From contig DTTB01000008.1 of assembly GCA_012964965.1 (NCBI GenBank), positions 1-16,534 of the forward strand: a stretch of DNA of 16,534 nt, given 5' to 3'. A program made the position numbers and the translations under genes. Positions 1-6,412 of the stretch are shown here, in pieces. Origin of the DNA: Candidatus Nitrosopelagicus sp. Lineage in GTDB: Archaea > Thermoproteota > Nitrososphaeria > Nitrososphaerales > Nitrosopumilaceae. Under the pieces are notes generated by a model. It was not told the origin of the DNA and did not search any database. It saw nothing but the letters and a program-made list of their open reading frames with translations. Within the stretch, counting starts at the first letter, position 1; each line of letters opens with the position of its first letter.

Positions 1-1648
1 CATCCTCCTCTGGATCTATCGGTATGTCAATCACAGTTGTTACGTCACTGCTAAGACCAGTCTTGATAGCTTTTTCTAACTCATCTAGTGACTGGGCTCT
101 TATACCCTGTGCACCGTATGATTCTGCTAATTTAACGTAATCTGGACAATTTTTTAGATCAATCCCAATCATGCGCCTTTCGTAGAATGTTCGCTGCCAT
201 TGCGCAACCATACCTAACGAAAAGTTGTTTACAAGAAAAACAATTACTGGAATATTATCTAATACTGATGTTGCAAGTGAGTTTTCTGTCATGTTAAAAC
301 TGCCTTCACCAGCTATATCCAAAACTGGTACATCAGGACGTGCTACTTTAGCACCAATCGATGCTGGGAAACCCCATCCCATTGTTCCAAGTCCAGTAGA
401 GCTAAAGAATGTACCAGGATGTATTACATCAAAGAATAAGGATGCCCACATTTGATGCTGACCAACTTCAGTGGTGACAATTGATTCTTTAGGAAGTACT
501 TCTCTTAATTTCCTTAAAATTTTGGCTGCTGACATTTCACCTGGATGTAATTTTAGATTTTCACGCCAATAGTCCTTTACTTCATTAACATGTTTCAGCC
601 ATTTGTTATCTTCAGATTTTTTAAATGCTTTTTTGACAAGCATTTTGAGCATTACCCGTAATGATGCTTTAACATCACCTACAACGGCAACTTGTGTTGT
701 TTGGTTCTTTCCAATTTCTGCTGGATCTACATCCATATGAATAATCTTCAAATTACGTTCAAATTCTTCAAATGTTCCAACAGAACGATCTGAAAATCTT
801 GTTCCTATAGCTAAAACACAGTCTACTTCAGTCATAATTTTATTAGCTTCGGCATGACCATGCATTCCAATGGGACCAAGAGAGAGTGGATGGTTCTCTG
901 GAAAGGAGCCCTTACCCTTGAATGTTGTAACAACTGGAATCATTAACATCTCAGCAATAGATTGGAGTTCTGCAAATGCTGAAGAAATTATTGTTCCGCC
1001 TCCAGCTAAAATTATTGGCTTCTCTGAAGAAAGAAGCAAGTCTATAGCCCTTTCAATATTGGTGATATCCACATCAGTCCATGGATGATAACCAGGCATT
1101 TTTACTTCCTCTGGAAAAGTAATTTCTGCTTCATTTTGTTGAACATCTTTTGGAATATCAAGTAACACAGGACCTGGTCTACCAGTTTCCGCAATGTAAA
1201 ATCCTTTTTTTACAATTTCAGGAATTTCTTCAGGTGTTCTTGGTTGAAATGCATATTTTACACATGGGTTTGACATTCCTATTATATCACTTTCTTGAAA
1301 TGCATCACGACCAATCATTTTTACTGGAACTTGGCCAGTAACAGCAACCATTGGTGCAGAATCTGCTTGTGCTGTTGCAATTCCAGTTAACAAGTTAGTT
1401 GATCCAGGTCCTGATGTTGCAAAACAAACACCTGGTTTTCTACTAACTCTGCCGAAACCATCAGCCATATGTGCAGCAGATTGCTCATGTCTGACTAATA
1501 TATGACGAATATTACTTTTGTAAAGTTCATCATACATAGGAAGATTTGCACCTCCCGGTAAGCCAAAGACTTGTTTAACGCCTTCCTTCTCCAACGCCTT
1601 CATAAGCGCTTTTCCACCATTCATAATTTCCATTTTCTCATTCATCAT
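1..1648 (-). CDS. ilvB: Acetolactate synthase large subunit (partial, C-terminal end off the left edge)
   Basis: This is the catalytic subunit of acetohydroxyacid synthase, which condenses two pyruvates to acetolactate (or pyruvate plus 2-oxobutyrate) in valine, leucine and isoleucine synthesis, using TPP, Mg2+ and FAD. Reading inward from ATG at 1648 gives 549 residues before the edge, so only a short C-terminal tail is missing. The N-terminal TPP domain has FGLPGGANLP (about 28-37) and the catalytic glutamate E55 in VRHEQSAAHMADG. A central FAD-binding domain follows, then the C-terminal TPP domain with GEGSFNMTENSL (447-458) and the downstream VNN. The usual TPP/Mg motif is GDG; here Asp is Glu (E448). 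Two ATGs stand in tandem (1648 and 1645). GGTG lies just upstream and a TATA-like AAATTTTTAA lies about 27 nt upstream, so either a leaderless start at 1648 or a Shine-Dalgarno-led start at 1645 is possible. The small subunit ilvN is not visible; I infer it may follow beyond the edge. Confidence 0.93.
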   Translation of the reverse strand, partial: MMNEKMEIMNGGKALMKALEKEGVKQVFGLPGGANLPMYDELYKSNIRHILVRHEQSAAHMADGFGRVSRKPGVCFATSGPGSTNLLTGIATAQADSAPMVAVTGQVPVKMIGRDAFQESDIIGMSNPCVKYAFQPRTPEEIPEIVKKGFYIAETGRPGPVLLDIPKDVQQNEAEITFPEEVKMPGYHPWTDVDITNIERAIDLLLSSEKPIILAGGGTIISSAFAELQSIAEMLMIPVVTTFKGKGSFPENHPLSLGPIGMHGHAEANKIMTEVDCVLAIGTRFSDRSVGTFEEFERNLKIIHMDVDPAEIGKNQTTQVAVVGDVKASLRVMLKMLVKKAFKKSEDNKWLKHVNEVKDYWRENLKLHPGEMSAAKILRKLREVLPKESIVTTEVGQHQMWASLFFDVIHPGTFFSSTGLGTMGWGFPASIGAKVARPDVPVLDIAGEGSFNMTENSLATSVLDNIPVIVFLVNNFSLGMVAQWQRTFYERRMIGIDLKNCPDYVKLAESYGAQGIRAQSLDELEKAIKTGLSSDVTTVIDIPIDPEED

Positions 1649-1670
1649 CTACACCATAATTTTAATCGTG

Positions 1671-1680
1671 TTAAAAATTT
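1671..1680 (-). promoter_or_regulatory. TATA-like box of the ilvB promoter
   Basis: Read on the minus strand this is AAATTTTTAA, centred about 27 nt before the first ilvB ATG (1648), the usual archaeal distance between TATA box and transcription start. This would make the ilvB transcript leaderless or nearly so. The call rests on spacing and composition alone in an AT-rich genome. Confidence 0.4.
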
Positions 1681-1681
1681 G

Positions 1682-1697
1682 GCTGTAAATTTACAGC
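1682..1697. promoter_or_regulatory. Perfect 16-bp palindrome, candidate operator of ilvB
   Basis: GCTGTAAATTTACAGC reads the same on both strands, with no mismatch and no spacer. It sits directly upstream of the ilvB TATA-like box, where the BRE element and TFB would bind, 34 bp from the start codon. A dimeric helix-turn-helix regulator would suit such a site. Archaeal Lrp/AsnC-family proteins often regulate amino-acid genes, but the regulator's identity is only inferred. The site lies in the gap between ilvB and the divergent gene at 1806, about 110 bp from the latter, so ilvB is the more likely target. Confidence 0.5.
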
Positions 1698-1805
1698 TTC
1701 AGGTCAACTAGCAACAAAATACTTACAATGCTAATTGAACTGATTTTTTCCATTAGTAACTACAGAACAATAGATTCACTAATAAACATTCTTTTTTGAA
1801 CAGTA

Positions 1806-2219
1806 TTGAACAATGTTTTGGCAGAAAAAGAAGTTATCAAGGTTATTGAAAGTTTTTTCAATGTAGGTAAAACAAAAAATTTTTCTAAATTGAGAGAAAT
1901 TCAGCTAAATGATTCTATGTTTTCTAGTTTTAGCGATGTCCCGCCATATAATTTAAAAAATTATTCTGATACAATTGTGCTAGAGGAATTAAGATTTTCA
2001 AGTATTTCAGATTATGAATATAAAATAATAGATCCAATAACCAGCATATTTGGAAATATTGCGATTGTAAAATTTAGATTAATGCAAAAAGGTATGTTAG
2101 TAGACAATAAAGCATTCACAGGTACACATATTACAATTAATGGAAGAGCAACATTTGTTTTAATCATGAAAGATGGTTGGAAAATTGTGCATTTCCATCT
2201 TGATAAAACTTTTGAATGA
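1806..2219 (+). CDS. NTF2/SnoaL-like small protein
   Basis: This 137-residue protein has the look of the NTF2-like (SnoaL, DUF4440-type) alpha+beta barrel. An N-terminal helix (AEKEVIKVIESFF) is followed by a middle strand region, and the C-terminal strands read TFVLIMKDGWKIVHFHLDK, the typical end of this fold. Members range from ketosteroid-isomerase-like enzymes to non-catalytic ligand-binding proteins, so no reaction can be assigned. The start is TTG at 1806: a stop codon lies in frame at 1797 and no earlier start exists. An AT-rich box (CTAATAAAC, about 1779-1787) lies roughly 22 nt upstream. It is divergent from ilvB and convergent with the aldolase gene, with a 13-bp gap. Confidence is high that it is a gene and moderate for the fold. 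Confidence 0.75.
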   Translation: MNNVLAEKEVIKVIESFFNVGKTKNFSKLREIQLNDSMFSSFSDVPPYNLKNYSDTIVLEELRFSSISDYEYKIIDPITSIFGNIAIVKFRLMQKGMLVDNKAFTGTHITINGRATFVLIMKDGWKIVHFHLDKTFE

Positions 2220-2232
2220 TTTTCGCTAAAAA

Positions 2233-3048
2233 TTATTTCTGTGCTTTAGGTGATTTGGGCTTTGGCTGACAAAGTTTTTTGTATAAATTGTAAGCATCGT
2301 TAACATTAGAATTACCATGTACTATAGAGCGAACAGCACGGATCATAGGTACAGGATTATCAGATTGCCAGATGTTTCGTCCCATATCAACACCCACAGC
2401 GCCACTTTTAATCGAATTATATGCTAATTCAAGTGCATCGCGTTCTGGTATTTTTTTACCACCGGCGATAATAATTGGTACCGGGCATGACTCTACAACT
2501 TTTTCAAAATTCTTGCAATAATATGTTTTCACAATGTGGGCTCCCTGCTCAGCGGCAATTCTGCATGCAAGAGACAGATAGCGTTCATCCTTTTGTCCTA
2601 TTTCTTTACCAACAGCTGTAACAGCTAAAACTGGAATTCCAAATTCCTCGGCTTCACTAACTAGTTTTCCAAGATTTACAATTGTCTGTTTTTCATATTT
2701 AGATCCAACAAAAATAGACATAGCTAAAGCACAAGCATTAAGTCTGATAGCATCTTTCATGCTAACAGTAATTTCTTCGTTTGATAAATCAGCGCCTATA
2801 ATACTAGAACCCCCAGATACTCGTAAAACAATTGGAGTTGGAAATTTTGGATTAACAGAAGTTCGTTGCACACCCCTTGTTAACATCAATGAATCACAAT
2901 ACTTGAGTAATGGCGATATCGCTTTTCTGGGCACCTCCAGTTTTTCTGTTGGACCAAGAAAATATCCATGATCAACCGCTAACATTAGTGCCCGATTATC
3001 AGTTGGTTTGATAATCTGAGCAATTCTATTTTGTAAACCCCAATCCAT
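2233..3048 (-). CDS. Class I aldolase/thiolase of the DhnA/LsrF family
   Basis: This 271-residue TIM-barrel enzyme belongs to the DeoC/FbaB superfamily with a Schiff-base lysine. Visible motifs are LAVDHGYFLGP (about 23-33, with D26 and H27), LMLTRGVQR (54-62), VKTYY (173-177, K174 the likely Schiff-base lysine), IIIAGGKK (192-199) and GVDMGRNIWQSDNP (219-232). From memory the sequence resembles Escherichia coli LsrF (3-hydroxy-5-phosphonooxypentane-2,4-dione thiolase) along nearly its whole length, including the N-terminal 'DWGLQNR'. Archaeal relatives are variously annotated as fructose-bisphosphate aldolase or as aminodideoxyheptulosonate synthase of the archaeal shikimate route, so the substrate is open. 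No Lsr transport genes are present, so an autoinducer-2 role is not supported. It lies 47 bp downstream of a zinc alcohol dehydrogenase on the same strand, probably an operon. The tail (QPKPKSPKAQK) is lysine- and proline-rich. Confidence 0.88.
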   Translation of the reverse strand: MDWGLQNRIAQIIKPTDNRALMLAVDHGYFLGPTEKLEVPRKAISPLLKYCDSLMLTRGVQRTSVNPKFPTPIVLRVSGGSSIIGADLSNEEITVSMKDAIRLNACALAMSIFVGSKYEKQTIVNLGKLVSEAEEFGIPVLAVTAVGKEIGQKDERYLSLACRIAAEQGAHIVKTYYCKNFEKVVESCPVPIIIAGGKKIPERDALELAYNSIKSGAVGVDMGRNIWQSDNPVPMIRAVRSIVHGNSNVNDAYNLYKKLCQPKPKSPKAQK

Positions 3049-3095
3049 TTTTACTTCGATTTGTGAATAAGTAATTTACCTTTCATAAGCCTTTC

Positions 3096-4127
3096 TTAAT
3101 TATTTATGATAATTTTCATTGCATTCTGACCTGATCTTGCATGTTCAAAGGCTTTCTGACATTCATCTAATTGATATTTGTGAGTGATTAACTGTTTAAC
3201 ATTGATTTTTTTGTTTGATATTTTCTCAAGCGCCTCCTTTGTATCAAAGTCTGATGCAGCGTAGGTACTGACAATAGTGATTTCCTTTGAATAAATAATA
3301 CTCATATCAAGGTCAATCATTGCCCCCTTACTTGGTACACCAAACATAACAATTGTACCACCTTTTCTAACAAAATTAACAGCGTCTTGTAATGCCTTCA
3401 AACTACCAGTAGCCACAATAACAACATCAACACCTTGATTATCTGTTTCAGATTTTATTTGTGCTAATGCATTAGGATCATCAGAGCGAATTGTTATTGT
3501 TTCAAATTTTTTTGCAAAACCTAAGCGAAAATCATTCAAGTCTAAACAAAACACTTTCCTGAACTCAAAAAACTTGGCAAGCATGGCATGCATAATTCCA
3601 GTTGGACCCACACCTAGTATAGCTGCAGAATCACCTTTTTGATGTTCAAACTTGTTCCAAGCTCTAATACAGCATGCAAGTGGTTCAATCATAGCCGCCT
3701 CTTCAAATGAAATGTTATCAGGAATCTTCAATACACCGCCATGGTTTATGTTCCACTCCGGAACTACATATTCATCCGCTAAACCACATGGTTCGAGATT
3801 TGAAGTATAATATTTTTTACACATAGTTTCATTCCCACGGCTGCACTCATGACAATCATCGGAGTAACATGCGACGTGGTGATGAGTAAACACACGATCA
3901 CCAACATTGAAATTTGATACATCTGAACCAATTTGAGTAACTATTCCAGCAGGTTCATGCCCTAGTCTCATAGAAGGCTGACCATATTTTCCAAATACTT
4001 TTTCAACATCTGAGCCACAAATCCCACACGCTTGCATCTTAACAAGAATGTCATATGAGCCTAGAGGTGGTTTTTCCATAGTTATTATTTCAATTATCGA
4101 ATTACTTTTTACTACTGCAGCCTTCAT
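3096..4127 (-). CDS. Zinc-dependent alcohol dehydrogenase (MDR family)
   Basis: This is a 343-residue medium-chain dehydrogenase/reductase that oxidises an alcohol or polyol with NAD(P). The catalytic zinc region shows CGICGSD (34-40) and GHEPAG (56-61), and I148-E-P-L contributes the usual glutamate. The structural zinc loop carries four cysteines, C87, C92, C95 and C103; the first pair is spaced wider than the common CxxC. The Rossmann motif GVGPTG is at 172-177, and D196 at the end of the second strand suggests NAD(H) preference. It resembles the threonine/sorbitol/scyllo-inosose dehydrogenase branch, but the substrate is unknown. I chose ATG at 4127 because MKAAVVKS is the normal family N-terminus and GGTGA stands 7 nt before it; an ATG in the same frame at 4193 would add 22 unrelated residues. 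It is upstream of the LsrF-like gene, so the two may act in sequence on a sugar-like substrate. Confidence 0.88.
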   Translation of the reverse strand: MKAAVVKSNSIIEIITMEKPPLGSYDILVKMQACGICGSDVEKVFGKYGQPSMRLGHEPAGIVTQIGSDVSNFNVGDRVFTHHHVACYSDDCHECSRGNETMCKKYYTSNLEPCGLADEYVVPEWNINHGGVLKIPDNISFEEAAMIEPLACCIRAWNKFEHQKGDSAAILGVGPTGIMHAMLAKFFEFRKVFCLDLNDFRLGFAKKFETITIRSDDPNALAQIKSETDNQGVDVVIVATGSLKALQDAVNFVRKGGTIVMFGVPSKGAMIDLDMSIIYSKEITIVSTYAASDFDTKEALEKISNKKINVKQLITHKYQLDECQKAFEHARSGQNAMKIIINN

Positions 4128-4180
4128 GTGATTTTCACCAATAAAACATAATATCTTGGTATAACATATAATTTGAGATC
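4128..4180. promoter_or_regulatory. Short divergent promoter region between adh and the NHL gene
   Basis: These 53 bp must serve both directions. AT-rich boxes are visible: ATATTATGTTTTAT on the minus strand (about 4141-4154) and ACATATAATT on the plus strand (about 4164-4173). Toward adh there is also a Shine-Dalgarno-like GGTGA. Toward the NHL gene the second box lies only about 12 nt before the TTG start, so either the first box is used or the true start is further inside the reading frame. Confidence 0.35.
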
Positions 4181-5440
4181 TTGAGAAGCCCATTACTCAT
4201 TATTATTGTGGTGAGTGTTTTGATGTTGTCACTAATTGTCTTGCCATCTCAATCTGCCTTTGGCTGGGGCGGAGGTGGTGGTGGTGGTGGTGGTGGTGGA
4301 GGCGGTATGACACCAAAAAGTTCAGCTACAACTATCTTTTTTCCTTACACTATCGCAGCTTCAGATGGGCAAATTTTTGTTGTTGTTCCCGGTGATAATA
4401 AAATAAAGGGATACCAATATTCATCGCCTGGAATAATATACGACAGAAACGGTAATCTAGTTACAGAATTTGGTTCACTGGGAGCTAAGGATGGCCAATT
4501 TCAAAAACCAAAAGGAATTGATGTGTCAGAAGATAAAATTTTTGTAGCTGACTCTTCTAATTATCGTATTCAGGTTTTTGACCTTGATGGTAATTTTTTG
4601 TTCAAGTTCGGTTCCAAAGGTAAATTAGATGGACAGTTTGATTGCCCACAAGACATAAAATTTTACAAAAATCAAATTTATGTTGTAGATTCTGACAACC
4701 ACCGTATTCAAATTTTTGATATTGATGGTAATTTTATTTCCAAATTTGGCTCTGAAGGTAAGGGAGATGGCGAGCTAAAAAAGCCATATAAATTTGATAT
4801 ATACGATGATAAAATTTTCATAGTTGAACCATTTGTAAGCAGGGTTCAGGTTTTTGACCTTGCTGGTAATTTTTTATTCAATTTTGGATCTGAAGGTAGT
4901 GATAATGGGGAATTGAAATATCCACAAGATATTGTAGTTTGGAAGGAAAAAATTTTTGTCACGGATTTAGGAAATAATCGTATTCAGATATTTGATATTG
5001 ATGGAAATTTTGTAACCATGCTTAGCTCTAATGTGATACATGAAAAATTTGAGCGTCCACATAGCATAGCAATTTCAGATAATAAAATCTTCGTTGCAGA
5101 TAGTCCAGTTTATCATGTGCAGATCTTCGAAGCTTCCGATACGCTAGGTCAAAAAAATGTTCAGCCTGAAGAAACTTCCATACCAGACTGGATTAAAAAT
5201 AATGCGGGTTGGTGGGCCGAAGATCAAATAGGCGATTCTGATTTTGTAAAGGGAATTGAATACATGATTCAAAAGGGAATAATTAAAATTGAAAAAGTAC
5301 AAACTACTGTTGAATCATCAGACAGTATTCCACCATGGATTAAAAATAATGCTGGATGGTGGTCAAAAGGACTCATATCAGATAATGAATTTATCAAAGG
5401 AATTGAGTATCTGGTAAAATCAAAAATAATCAAAGTTTAG
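4181..5440 (+). CDS. Exported NHL-repeat beta-propeller protein with C-terminal WIKNNAGWW repeats
   Basis: This is a 419-residue secreted or surface protein. Residues 4-23 form a hydrophobic signal segment, with possible cleavage after SQSA (about 26). W29 is followed by 13 consecutive glycines (30-42). Residues about 55-318 carry five to six NHL repeats of the form 'FGSxGxxDGxFxxPxxI...IFVxDxxNxRIQIFDxDGNF', which fold as a beta-propeller that usually binds proteins or ligands. The C-terminus has two 37-residue copies (334-370 and 383-419) of a motif starting IPxWIKNNAGWW and ending in a 'F-KGIEYL' helix. This repeat is widespread in exported thaumarchaeal proteins, and I know no proven function for it. 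The start is TTG at 4181, the first after an in-frame stop at 4169; it keeps an arginine before the hydrophobic stretch. The same-strand gene at 5479, also anchored, follows by 38 bp. Confidence 0.85.
   Translation: MRSPLLIIIVVSVLMLSLIVLPSQSAFGWGGGGGGGGGGGGGMTPKSSATTIFFPYTIAASDGQIFVVVPGDNKIKGYQYSSPGIIYDRNGNLVTEFGSLGAKDGQFQKPKGIDVSEDKIFVADSSNYRIQVFDLDGNFLFKFGSKGKLDGQFDCPQDIKFYKNQIYVVDSDNHRIQIFDIDGNFISKFGSEGKGDGELKKPYKFDIYDDKIFIVEPFVSRVQVFDLAGNFLFNFGSEGSDNGELKYPQDIVVWKEKIFVTDLGNNRIQIFDIDGNFVTMLSSNVIHEKFERPHSIAISDNKIFVADSPVYHVQIFEASDTLGQKNVQPEETSIPDWIKNNAGWWAEDQIGDSDFVKGIEYMIQKGIIKIEKVQTTVESSDSIPPWIKNNAGWWSKGLISDNEFIKGIEYLVKSKIIKV
4268..4306 (+). repeat. In-frame glycine-codon microsatellite (eight tandem GGT)
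   Basis: Thirteen glycine codons in a row (GGC, GGA, eight GGT from 4274 to 4297, GGA, GGC, GGT) lie just after the signal peptide of the NHL protein. The run is very G-rich for this AT-rich window. Trinucleotide units change glycine number without shifting the frame, so length variation between strains is plausible. Confidence 0.9.
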
Positions 5441-5478
5441 AATACATAAATTAATGCAAAATTATTTGATTTACAGAA

Positions 5479-6033
5479 ATGATAGGATTTGGCACACTAG
5501 TTCTACTTGGAGTAGTAATAGGCTCAATTAGTGTTTCAATGTTTTGGTTTATGGATAATTTGACTATCGACGTAACTTCAGAATCAGGAGAACTTGTACA
5601 AGTTGGCGGTGTAGAATTTGACGTACAATTTGTTTCATATTATGAAATTTTAGAAAAAAAAAGCGAATACCTTGAATTTGAAAAAGACTTGATAATAAAA
5701 GGTATTTCAACAAGCGAAACACCTGATGGAATTTATTTTCAAATTCAGATTACTGCTCATAATGTGGGTACTGAAACAGTAAGAATTACGGGAGGTCAGT
5801 TTCATCTTCTTGACTCTTATAATACAAAATATGATGCAGTGTTTATTGGATATGGAGATAATGAATTATCATTAATAGATCTTGAACCAAACAATTCTGT
5901 TACTGTTACAACACAATTTGATATTCCGTATGATGATCAAATGAAATACAGTGTAGGTATTATTCCTGACAGATATGGTCTTCAAGAATCTCAAGAAAGA
6001 GGCTTTATTTGTGTAAAAAACTGTCAGAATTAA
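5479..6033 (+). CDS. Membrane-anchored DUF4352-like protein
   Basis: This is a 184-residue protein with one N-terminal hydrophobic helix (about 4-24) and no basic residue before it, so it could be a membrane anchor or an uncleaved signal. The rest is predicted extracytoplasmic. Residues about 85-165 read IYFQIQITAHNVGTETVRI, then FHLLDSYNTKYDAV, then LEPNNSVTVTTQFDIP. This is the strand order of the DUF4352/telokin-like immunoglobulin-type fold ('vxvtvkNxgxexvxi...fxLxDsxgxxy'). The molecular role of that family is unknown. The C-terminus has two cysteines (C178, C182) that could form a small disulfide loop outside the cell. A TATA-like ATACATAAATT lies about 29 nt upstream, so the gene may have its own promoter or be read with the NHL gene. 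Confidence 0.75.
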   Translation: MIGFGTLVLLGVVIGSISVSMFWFMDNLTIDVTSESGELVQVGGVEFDVQFVSYYEILEKKSEYLEFEKDLIIKGISTSETPDGIYFQIQITAHNVGTETVRITGGQFHLLDSYNTKYDAVFIGYGDNELSLIDLEPNNSVTVTTQFDIPYDDQMKYSVGIIPDRYGLQESQERGFICVKNCQN

Positions 6034-6047
6034 TAATTGTTCATTTA

Positions 6048-6377
6048 CTATAAATCAGAAAGTAAACCGGCAATAAAATCTTCATATTCATGATCTGAGA
6101 ACGTAATTATTTCTATTTTATTTTTTGCCAAATCAAGCTTTTTTGGCTCAATTACTCCTTTATCAACTTCAATAGCAACCGTCAATGTATCTAAATGGTA
6201 ACATTCATTGTTAAAATAATATCCAGGACAAGAACAGAAATCTAAGTATGGATCTAACCAATATTCTTTTTCCGTTCCCACAACTGTCCAAATCTTTCTA
6301 TTACTTGGTTCAAAAATATGCAGTTTAATACGTTTTTCAGATAAAACGGAATTTATCTTTTCAAATTGTAAACTCAC
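6048..6377 (-). CDS. SWIM zinc-finger protein
   Basis: This 109-residue protein has a SWIM-type zinc-binding motif: C48-x-C50, eight residues, C59-x-H61 (CSCPGYYFNNECYH). The preceding strands (IWTVVGTEKEYWLDPYLDFC) are typical of the SWIM fold. SWIM domains bind DNA or proteins; in eukaryotes SWS1-type SWIM proteins assist Rad51 recombination. A similar role here is inference. The C-terminal part (70-109) is charged and of unknown fold. The start appears to be GTG at 6377, with no Shine-Dalgarno sequence; a TATA-like TTATATTTTTAA at 6401-6412 lies about 29 nt upstream on this strand, which suits a leaderless GTG start. It is divergent from the Mre11-related phosphoesterase, with overlapping promoter regions, and convergent with the preceding gene (14-bp gap). 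Confidence 0.85.
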   Translation of the reverse strand: MSLQFEKINSVLSEKRIKLHIFEPSNRKIWTVVGTEKEYWLDPYLDFCSCPGYYFNNECYHLDTLTVAIEVDKGVIEPKKLDLAKNKIEIITFSDHEYEDFIAGLLSDL

Positions 6378-6382
6378 AAGGA

Positions 6383-6412
6383 TTTAATTAAATTGGATGA
6401 TTATATTTTTAA
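6383..6412. promoter_or_regulatory. Interleaved divergent promoters of the SWIM and phosphoesterase genes
   Basis: On the plus strand TTTAATTAAATT (6383-6394) is centred about 24 nt before ATG 6412. The box read on the minus strand, TTAAAAATATAA (6401-6412), lies about 29 nt before the GTG at 6377. The start codons are only about 34 bp apart, so each TATA box falls between the other box and the gene it would serve. Simultaneous initiation in both directions would be sterically difficult. Confidence 0.4.

Noticed and set aside
225..1341. Open frames on the plus strand at 225-455, 870-1088 and 1150-1341
   Set aside because: They lie wholly antisense to the acetolactate synthase gene, which has full motif support, and their proteins show no family features.
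2759..2971. Plus-strand open frame inside the LsrF-like gene
   Set aside because: Antisense shadow of a well-supported aldolase; no promoter or recognisable domain.
2233..3048. Autoinducer-2 (quorum sensing) processing system
   Set aside because: Similarity to LsrF alone is not enough; no LsrK, LsrG, LsrR or transporter gene is present in the window.
4128..4193. Longer start for the alcohol dehydrogenase at 4193
   Set aside because: It would add 22 residues unlike the family and overlap the divergent NHL gene; ATG 4127 has GGTGA upstream and begins the conserved MKAAVV.
4274..4297. CRISPR-like or minisatellite array at the GGT run
   Set aside because: It is an in-frame trinucleotide glycine tract with no spacers and clear protein context.
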